This document shows positions 1 through 4,357 of a stretch of 8,405 bases of DNA, piece by piece. The notes beneath the pieces were generated by a model that saw only the letters and a list, made by a program, of their open reading frames with translations, did no database searches and was not told the DNA's origin. A program made the translations under genes and the position numbers. Position 1 is the stretch's first letter; each line of letters opens with the position of its first letter. The DNA comes from Bacteroidales bacterium (lineage in GTDB: Bacteria; Bacteroidota; Bacteroidia; Bacteroidales; F082), in assembly GCA_016281295.1 (NCBI GenBank), contig JAEEII010000206.1:1-8405 (forward strand), written 5' to 3'.

Positions 1-266
1 ACATCTTCCGTCCCATCAAAGCGGTTAATGACCAAAAGCTCTATGTCTTTGGCCGTTACGACTACTACGACAGCTATATCCCCTCTGCCTTGACCCTCAC
101 CGATTACCAGTGGACCGACCGTCACGTGATGACCTTCGGCTTGAACTACTATCCCACCGAGCAGATTGTCATCAAGGCCGAGTACGCCAAACGTTTCCTG
201 AAGGAACAATATAATGACGAGCCAAGTTTCAGCGTTGGGGTGGCGTATAGTGGGTTTTTCAGATAA
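1..266 (+). CDS. C-terminal end of an outer-membrane porin-like beta-barrel protein (partial)
   Basis: The gene enters from the left edge; codons are in frame from base 3 and TAA is at 264-266, leaving 87 residues. The peptide alternates polar and hydrophobic or aromatic residues in the way of transmembrane beta-strands (for example VFGRYDYYDSY, MTFGLNYYPTEQIVIKAEY, FSVGVAYSGFF). Turns rich in D, N and P separate the strands. The NYYP...IVIKAEY pattern near the end resembles the last strands of Bacteroidota OprP/porin-type barrels. The final strand ends in FFR, close to the aromatic C-terminus common in outer-membrane barrels. The protein would sit in the outer membrane and form a pore or transport channel; its substrate cannot be told. 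Base composition looks like ordinary host DNA, so this probably marks the chromosomal boundary of the accessory region. It could also be another barrel family. Confidence 0.75.
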   Translation, partial: IFRPIKAVNDQKLYVFGRYDYYDSYIPSALTLTDYQWTDRHVMTFGLNYYPTEQIVIKAEYAKRFLKEQYNDEPSFSVGVAYSGFFR

Positions 267-270
267 AAGG

Positions 271-300
271 TTGCGGTGAACCGAAATAGTTGTATCTTTG
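271..300 (+). promoter_or_regulatory. Bacteroidota-type promoter (TTG...TATCTTTG)
   Basis: A TTG at 271-273 and TATCTTTG at 293-300 are separated by 19 bases, matching the -33/-7 layout of Bacteroidota sigma-ABfr promoters. No start codon with a credible ORF follows on the plus strand. What follows is a 13-bp hairpin with a T run, so the likely product is a short non-coding RNA. Confidence 0.55.
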
Positions 301-305
301 CAGCG

Positions 306-368
306 GGAAAACATCCTGTACAAGCGATTGCTTTCGGGCAGTAACGACTTTATTACAGGATGTTTTTT
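306..368 (+). ncRNA. Candidate ~60-nt structured RNA; also a bidirectional terminator
   Basis: Bases 308-320 and 354-366 form a perfect 13-bp inverted repeat enclosing 33 bases, followed by a T run (362-367). Inside the loop a second hairpin can form: ATTGC at 327-331 pairs with GCAGT at 338-342 around TTTCGG. A -7 box ends at 300, placing the expected transcript start at about 305-308, at the foot of the stem. This suggests a short autonomous RNA that ends at its own stem. Because the left arm begins with AAAA, the same stem is also a terminator on the minus strand, suiting the convergent arrangement of the barrel gene and the minus-strand ORF that ends at 367. The unusually long loop and the promoter argue against a simple terminator, but that remains the main alternative. 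Confidence 0.45.
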
Positions 369-669
369 ATATCACCTCGATTTTGTTAACGCTGTATTGT
401 ATGTGCCTCTTGTCGTTTTTGACACCAAGTACTAGTTTTACGGTGAAGTTAAGATAATCAAACTCTGACGATTGGAACTGATAGTATAGCGTGGCAATAT
501 TGACATAACCGAACTCCTTTTGTTTGCCTGTCGTTTTTGGAACAGTGTAGATGGGTTTTCCTAAAACAGGTTCAGCATTTTTGATTATGTCTTCCAAGTG
601 TTTCACTGCAAAAGTTGATTGCCAATTGAAGGCAGCGCTATTGGTTGCTTTTTTCTCGCTTTCGCGCAT
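367..669 (-). CDS. Small protein resembling a polyvalent-protein-associated (LPD3-like) domain, perhaps a fragment
   Basis: A 100-residue ORF with ATG at 669-667 and TAA at 369-367. It contains a helix around residues 23-35 (AVKHLEDIIKNAEPV) and then several predicted beta-strands (GYVNIATLYYQF, NFTVKLVLGV, HIQYSVNKIEVI). This layout, a helix with HL..II.NA followed by strands ending in a Y-S/D-V-x-x-I motif, resembles the LPD3-like domains in large phage or conjugative-element polyvalent proteins, where they often accompany PBECR nuclease domains. That assignment is from remembered family pattern only. A TAG lies 15 bases upstream in frame and no clear promoter box precedes it, so it may be the surviving C-terminal piece of a longer gene. 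A PBECR-like fragment lies about 2 kb away on the other strand, which is compatible with debris of one type of element. Confidence 0.45.
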   Translation of the reverse strand: MRESEKKATNSAAFNWQSTFAVKHLEDIIKNAEPVLGKPIYTVPKTTGKQKEFGYVNIATLYYQFQSSEFDYLNFTVKLVLGVKNDKRHIQYSVNKIEVI

Positions 670-677
670 GATGATGA

Positions 678-872
678 AGACCTATTCATACTAGAAAGAT
701 TGCATCTGGCATCTATGGAAGACATGAGGATTTCGCAAGCGGCAGGATATCTGAGTGTTACGTGGTTCACAATGGCAAAGCGGTGGTTGTAAAACACGAT
801 GTTTTTGCCAGTTCTGAAAAGGATATCATCAAGCATTTAATAGAAGAATTACTGGAAAAACTGAGGACATAA
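678..872 (+). pseudogene. Startless ORF remnant of unknown function
   Basis: An open plus-strand frame from just after a TGA at 675 to TAA at 870-872 (64 codons) has no ATG, GTG or TTG near its beginning. The peptide is not obviously random. It has a strand-like stretch (ECYVVHNGKAVVVKHDVF) and then an acidic, amphipathic helix (SSEKDIIKHLIEELLEKL). I do not recognise it. It lies head-to-head with the minus-strand ORF beginning at 669, and its last codons overlap the terminator of the minus-strand RNA candidate. The best reading is the 3' end of a gene whose 5' part was lost by rearrangement. Chance openness cannot be excluded. Confidence 0.3.
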
Positions 873-967
873 CCTTGCGGCCATGTCCTCGTATGGGGGT
901 CAGAAAGGTCCAGCTTGAATATTGCTGCGAAAGCATTTTTTTCGCGCCCTCTGACGACAATCTGACC
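856..967 (-). ncRNA. Candidate small structured RNA (~110 nt)
   Basis: On the minus strand a TTG-N20-TATCTTTG promoter (1001 to 971) is followed within a few bases by GGTCAG at 967-962. GGTCAG pairs perfectly with CTGACC (903-898 on that strand). Inside this closing stem are GCGAAA/TTTCGC (945-940 with 932-927) and CAGC/GCTG (928-925 with 915-912). After a short CCCATAC linker, GAGGACAT/ATGTCCTC (890-883 with 870-863) forms an 8-bp hairpin with a 12-base loop, followed by TTTTT (860-856), a good intrinsic terminator. Promoter, start-site closing stem, internal hairpins and terminator fall in the right order and spacing for a stand-alone RNA gene. The minus-strand ORF readings through this stretch look like by-products of an RNA gene. 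I cannot assign it to a known RNA family. Confidence 0.6.
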
Positions 968-970
968 ATG

Positions 971-1001
971 CAAAGATAGACAATATTTTTGTTTTTCGCA
1001 A
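971..1001 (-). promoter_or_regulatory. Promoter for the minus-strand RNA candidate
   Basis: Read on the minus strand, TTG at 1001-999, a 20-base A+T-rich spacer, and TATCTTTG at 978-971 match the Bacteroidota consensus. The predicted start falls near 967-965, where the closing stem of the RNA begins. The 35-bp element at 1003-1037 lies directly upstream. The same element-plus-promoter combination recurs at 3087-3154. Confidence 0.6.
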
Positions 1002-1002
1002 G

Positions 1003-1037
1003 GTTTTCCAGAAAAAAGTTGAAAAAGGCCACCAGCT
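1003..1037. repeat. Dispersed 35-bp element, copy 1
   Basis: This stretch is identical to 3119-3154 except for one A missing from the A run (six A here, seven there). Both copies lie immediately upstream of a minus-strand TTG...TATCTTTG promoter, so the element may be a conserved upstream promoter region. Copy 1 ends exactly where the insertion-sequence inverted repeat begins; base 1037 (T) can belong to either. Confidence 0.75.
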
Positions 1038-1049
1038 CCTGACTTTGGC
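1037..1049 (+). repeat. IS left terminal inverted repeat
   Basis: TCCTGACTTTGGC is the exact reverse complement of 2592-2604. It lies just past the 3' end of the transposase gene, whose stop is at 1056-1058. Base 1037 may instead belong to the flanking 35-bp repeat, which would make this a 12-bp end. Confidence 0.85.
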
Positions 1050-1055
1050 AAAGAT

Positions 1056-2488
1056 TCACCCAAATTGAGTTTCGATTCCGAGATTGGCAAAAAGTGGCAG
1101 TAGCGACTTGTGTTCAGGGGTGAGGAACAGTGTCCGTTCGCGCACACGGTCAGTACCCGGTATCTTTACCTGTATGGTGATGAGTGTTTTGGCTATATCC
1201 AGCACCTTGTCAACGCTCAGGTTGAGACCTGCCCTTCGGATGATCCTTTCAAGTTCCTTGTATACCTTGTATGCCACGAAGCAGATGCAGATGTGGGCTT
1301 CTATGCGTTTCTCCGTGAAGTGGAAGATGGGCCTCATCTCGAGGTTGCCCTTTGATATCCTGAAGGCCCGTTCCACGACCCATAAGCCGTGATACTGGTC
1401 AAGGATTGTCTGTACGGGCAGGTCCGTATTTGTCCTGTATCCCTTCAGGCCGTCCCAAAGGGCATCCTGGTCGATTTTGTCCTGGTTGATCACCACTTGG
1501 ATATCCTTGCTGATTTCCAGGAACTTGTTGTACCCGTGCTTGTTCAGCTTGTCTTTGGTGAGAGAGCCGGAAGCGTAGCGCTTTCGCAACTTCTCCACTC
1601 CTTGGCTGCGGTTGTAGGCCTCCTTGGAGGCCCTTTTCTCGGAAAAACCGACTATGAGTCTCTCGCTATTGTTGTACGGCCGCTCGTATAGCCTGCCGTC
1701 CACCTTGTCCAGGGACAATATCCAGTCCTTCACGGCCTCGCCTTCGCTGCGGATGCGGGCTCCTATGATGTATTTGTAGCCGGCCTCGTTCAGCAGGTTG
1801 ACGTTCGTCTTGGACATGAGCCCGGAGTCCGCCACGACCACGAAGTCCTTGAGTTTGAACCGTTGCTTGAAGTCGTCGATAATGGGGATCATCGTACGGC
1901 CCTCGTATTGGCTGCCGTTGAAGACGGCGTAGGACAGCGGATAGCCGCCGGCGCTCACAAGCAGTCCGAGGATGATCTGTGACTCGCTCGTCTTGCCGTC
2001 CTTGGAGAAGCCGGGTTGGCGCAGGTCGTCACGGGCAGGGGTCTCAAAATACAGGGAGGTCACGTCATAGAACATCAGTCCTATCCGGCCACCCAGCACT
2101 TTCATCGTGTGGGCAACGCTGATTCTTTGGACGGCTTCCTGCTGGGTGTTGTACAGCTTGTCCATGTAACGGTATATCCGCCAATGATTGATGTCTTCCT
2201 TGTAATAGGCCTTCAGGTATGCCGCTGTGTGCCGTTTATCGCTGCAGACTCGATGTTGTCCAGCAGCTCGTCCACCTTGGATGAGGCCTCGACGATACCC
2301 TCGACATCAAGAACCGTTTGGCCGCCGTAATGACGGATCCATTCCTGGCCTTTCTGAACCAGCGACTCGATCTCGCCTTCGTCTGCGGACACACCGATGC
2401 AAACAATCTCCTTCGGCTTACCCGAACTCTTGTCTACCACCACCTCGCTGGTGCTACCCGAACGGTTCCTCCTCTTGCGAACGAACAT
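1056..2488 (-). pseudogene. IS1634-family DDE transposase, internally deleted and frameshifted
   Basis: The N-terminal part (ATG at 2488, TGA at 2215-2213, 91 residues) begins MFVRKRRNRSGS, as IS1634-type transposases do. The C-terminal part is open in a different frame from upstream of 2213 to a stop at 1056-1058, with an internal Met at 2165. Counted from that Met it carries the DDE triad: D34 in MFYDVTSLYFE, D113 in VVVADSG, and E265 in LWVVERAFRISKGNLEMRP. Between INGTQ (N part) and IYRYMDKL (C part) family members normally have roughly 70 residues. Here only about 20 remain, and the two sides are out of frame near 2213-2230. This is therefore a real internal deletion with a frame change, not a programmed frameshift. 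The catalytic core looks intact, but no full-length enzyme can be made from this copy. Most of the minus-strand coding potential of the IS is this gene. Confidence 0.85.
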
Positions 2489-2492
2489 GCCG

Positions 2493-2500
2493 CAAAGTTA
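2493..2500 (-). promoter_or_regulatory. Transposase promoter; start codon almost at the -7 box
   Basis: TAACTTTG on the minus strand (2500-2493) lies only four bases before the transposase ATG (2488-2486). The expected transcript start would coincide with the ATG, implying a leaderless or nearly leaderless mRNA. The 15-base string GTAACTTTGCGGCAT is also present in front of the WYL gene (3224-3238). Confidence 0.5.
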
Positions 2501-2591
2501 CGAAAAGGTGGAGCGATTCACCCAAAATTCCCATCCATTTTTTATAACTTATTGATATTTAACACCTAACGGTTTTTGGGTGTTTTGGACC

Positions 2592-2604
2592 GCCAAAGTC
2601 AGGA
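2592..2604 (-). repeat. IS right terminal inverted repeat
   Basis: GCCAAAGTCAGGA is the exact reverse complement of 1037-1049. A frame leading into the downstream PBECR-like remnant is open right across this end (from 2563), showing that the host gene is joined directly to the IS boundary. Confidence 0.85.
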
Positions 2605-3099
2605 AAAAATCAGCGTTCCTTTTTTGATGTGGCCAAGACCCCTATTTTTATGAAAGAACTCGGTCTTTTAGGCGAGAAGTTTACGATTCCATACGGAGCC
2701 ATTTCAAGACATTTTGGTAAAGATGAAGATCATGAATTGACTGAAGAAGAATGGTCATTTCTTCCAGATGCTGTTCGAACACCTTTTGCAATAACCAAAT
2801 ATTATAAGGATCGTAGTCGGCAATACCAAAGAGGATATAGAATTTACACCCGTATTCCAAAACGGAATGGTTATATAGTTCTAGGTGTTGATTTGAAAAA
2901 GATCAACCAAGGAGTCGGGAAACCTTTTCGTCTAATCAACTCAATTACAACGGTTTTCGGAAAGGATGGCAATATATCAGAGTTCGAGGAGGTGATCTAT
3001 CGTAGCGATAAAATAAATCCCCGGCAAACGTCACTTCTGGAGAGGCCTAATTCCTCTCAATATCCGTTTACCGAGGATTTCAATTGCAAAGATAAATAA
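2605..3099 (+). pseudogene. 5'-truncated polyvalent-protein fragment with PBECR-like nuclease domain
   Basis: The frame is open from inside the IS (first in-frame stop at 2560-2562) through to TAA at 3097-3099. Possible starts are GTG at 2629 or ATG at 2650, but the sense peptide already begins upstream (NQRSFFDVAKTPIFMKELG), so the gene is cut by the IS end rather than starting here. The order K/T-P-x-F-M-K-x-L-G, then IPYGAISRHFGKD.DHELTEEEW, then LPDAV..PFAITKY, then RGYRIYTRI, VLGVDLKK and NSITTVFGK, matches the Barnase-EndoU-ColicinE5/D-RelE-like (PBECR3-type) domain at the C-terminus of Bacteroidota polyvalent proteins. The family is thought to be an RNase effector; activity here is unknown. 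No continuation of the gene is seen on the left side of the IS, so the 5' part was lost. A minus-strand promoter lies over its last codons. The family call is from remembered motif pattern. Confidence 0.6.
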
Positions 3100-3116
3100 A
3101 AAAAGCTTATCCGCAA
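3087..3116 (-). promoter_or_regulatory. Second copy of the minus-strand promoter, antisense to the PBECR-like remnant
   Basis: On the minus strand, TTG at 3116-3114, a 19-base spacer and TATCTTTG at 3094-3087 reproduce the promoter at 971-1001, with the 35-bp element again directly upstream. It would transcribe antisense into the end of the PBECR-like ORF. Unlike copy 1, no hairpin with a T run follows nearby, so a discrete RNA product is not evident. Confidence 0.45.
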
Positions 3117-3118
3117 CT

Positions 3119-3154
3119 GTTTTCCAGAAAAAAAGTTGAAAAAGGCCACCAGCT
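3119..3154. repeat. Dispersed 35-bp element, copy 2
   Basis: This copy has one extra A relative to 1003-1037 and is otherwise identical. It lies in the 154-base gap between the PBECR-like remnant and the WYL gene and continues into sequence unrelated to the IS, so it may show what the copy 1 locus looked like before the IS arrived. Confidence 0.75.
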
Positions 3155-3224
3155 TAGTGACTGATTTCATTTAATTCAAAAACAGTTTTTAAAATCCACG
3201 AAAAAAGATTTCGCAGTTTATTTG

Positions 3225-3232
3225 TAACTTTG
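3225..3232 (+). promoter_or_regulatory. -7 box of the WYL regulator gene
   Basis: TAACTTTG lies 21 bases before the ATG at 3254, giving a leader of about 16 bases. No convincing -33 TTTG is visible at the normal distance, which would suit a regulated or self-regulated promoter, as is common for WYL genes. Confidence 0.55.
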
Positions 3233-3253
3233 CGGCATAATAAAAACAGTCTT

Positions 3254-4315
3254 ATGCCTGCAAACAAAAACGCCGTAACACGCTACTACATCCTCGACAA
3301 GTTGTTAGCCAACCGCTATCACCATTATTCTACTGAGGATTTGGTAAGACTCGTCAACGAGGAATTGGCCGAAATGAATCAGGAGCCAGTCAGTCGTCGT
3401 ACCATCGAGCTTGACCTTCATTATTTGGAATGGGAAAGCCCCTTCGCGGCTGAAATAGATCATTACCAGGTTGACGACGTCAGCCAACGGACCCTCAAAA
3501 CCATCAAGAAAAGCTGCCACCGCTATGCCGACCCGTCTTTTTCCATATTTACGCAGAAACTTACCGATGACGAGAAACACCTGCTTGGAGAGGCTTTCAG
3601 GCTTCTCGGGCAATTTGAGGGGTTGAACTATCTTGAGGGCTTGGAAAGGCTGAGGGAAAGTCTCAAAGTAAAAACCGACCGCCAGATAGTGTCATTCGCA
3701 AAGAATCCATTAGAGAACTCCAACTTGCTTGGCGAACTTTTCACTTGTATCGCGCAAAAACAGGTGGTGGAATTGCATTACCATCGATTTGACACGCCTG
3801 ATGAAGACCGCAAAACCGTTGTGCATCCTTACCTGCTTAAAGAGTACAATCGCCGTTGGTATCTTATCGTTGCCGCCGACAATGATGGCAAAATACTGTC
3901 GTTTGCACTCGACCGTATTGATAAGTTTGTCCCTTTGCTTTCTCGTAGTTATAAGGAATACGACGGCGACCTCAACGAACGCTTTGAGGACATCATCGGA
4001 GTGACGCTCATCGAAGGTAATCCTTTGCAGACCATCATGTTCTGGGTGAGTGATTATTCCAAGGATTATGTGGCTACAAAACCCCTACATGAATCTCAGC
4101 GGCATTACAAAGGGGAAAGAGAAAAGGAATTGCGTCAACAATACCCAAAGCTTGGAGGAGGCGCGTTCTTCTCCATTGACTGCATTGAGAACTATGAGCT
4201 TATCCGCGAATTATCCTCTTTCGGCAAAGATCTGTTGGTTCTCTCGCCTGCCGACATCCAGCAGAAGGTGCGCGACCGCATGACAAAACAAATTCAAGCC
4301 TACCAATCTCTATAA
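3254..4315 (+). CDS. WYL-domain transcriptional regulator
   Basis: The protein has 353 residues from ATG 3254. An earlier in-frame TTG at 3230 overlaps the -7 box and is rejected. Residues about 5-60 form a DeoR-like winged helix (YYILDKLLANRYHHYSTEDLVRLV ... SRRTIELDLHYLE). A helical linker follows. The WYL domain spans roughly 165-228, with the signature W202-Y203-L204 in NRRWYLIVA and strands HPYLLKEY and LSFALDRID. Residues about 255-345 form the WCX-type C-terminal extension. Such proteins bind DNA as dimers and sense a ligand, often nucleic acid or nucleotides, through the WYL pocket. They commonly repress neighbouring defence genes (BrxR/CapW-like). Here the gene is directly upstream of a DUF1016 nuclease gene, in the same direction and 42 bases away, so it is the natural candidate regulator of the island. 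The family call is firm; the target is inferred. Confidence 0.88.
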   Translation: MPANKNAVTRYYILDKLLANRYHHYSTEDLVRLVNEELAEMNQEPVSRRTIELDLHYLEWESPFAAEIDHYQVDDVSQRTLKTIKKSCHRYADPSFSIFTQKLTDDEKHLLGEAFRLLGQFEGLNYLEGLERLRESLKVKTDRQIVSFAKNPLENSNLLGELFTCIAQKQVVELHYHRFDTPDEDRKTVVHPYLLKEYNRRWYLIVAADNDGKILSFALDRIDKFVPLLSRSYKEYDGDLNERFEDIIGVTLIEGNPLQTIMFWVSDYSKDYVATKPLHESQRHYKGEREKELRQQYPKLGGGAFFSIDCIENYELIRELSSFGKDLLVLSPADIQQKVRDRMTKQIQAYQSL

Positions 4316-4326
4316 TGAATTTTTTG

Positions 4327-4334
4327 TATATTTG
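4327..4334 (+). promoter_or_regulatory. -7 box of the DUF1016 nuclease gene
   Basis: TATATTTG lies in the 42-base gap between the WYL stop and the nuclease ATG (4358), so the nuclease can be transcribed on its own as well as by read-through. No clear -33 box or operator palindrome is visible in the gap. Confidence 0.5.
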
Positions 4335-4357
4335 CATTTCACTAACTTTATAGAAAT

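Larger units (their letters stand above)
1037..2604 (-). mobile_element. IS1634-family insertion sequence, complete ends, dead transposase
   Basis: The element is bounded by 13-bp perfect terminal inverted repeats, TCCTGACTTTGGC at 1037-1049 and its complement at 2592-2604. A CACCCAAA motif recurs just inside both ends. It is about 1.57 kb and filled by one minus-strand transposase gene that is split and shortened, so the IS should not transpose by itself. The flanking bases (left ...CCACCAGC, right AAAAAATCAG...) show no target-site duplication. IS1634-type elements are known for long, variable duplications, but the 500 bp on either side do not match apart from the 35-bp repeat. Rearrangement or deletion next to the IS after insertion is the likely explanation. 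Confidence 0.85.

Noticed and set aside
603..1147. Three minus-strand ORFs (603-836, 767-1147, 829-1059)
   Set aside because: They overlap one another, the RNA candidate, the 35-bp repeat and the IS end, and the peptides look like by-products. Two of them cross the IS boundary.
2213..2230. Programmed -1 frameshift producing full transposase
   Set aside because: About 50 conserved residues are missing at the junction, so joining the frames would not restore the protein, and no slippery heptamer is seen there.
1084..2569. Plus-strand ORFs across the IS
   Set aside because: They are opposite-frame shadows of the recognisable minus-strand transposase.
3040..3058. GAGAGG/CCTCTC stem as terminator of an antisense RNA
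   Set aside because: Only 6 bp and no T run on the minus strand; the sequence is explained by the protein frame (LERPNSSQYP).
488..3154. The two 35-bp repeats as edges of a long IS1634-type target-site duplication (488-1036 versus 2605-3153)
   Set aside because: A duplication would need about 550 bp of matching sequence on both sides. Only the last 60-70 bases resemble each other, and the rest (ncRNA region versus PBECR-like ORF) is unrelated.
3230..3253. TTG start at 3230 for the WYL gene
   Set aside because: It lies within the -7 box TAACTTTG, upstream of the likely transcript start; ATG 3254 fits the family start and leader length.
3305..3613. Minus-strand ORF opposite the WYL gene, and similar ones opposite the DUF1016, HEPN-like and DUF3825 genes
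   Set aside because: They lie entirely opposite well-supported genes, have no promoter boxes and show no recognisable domains.
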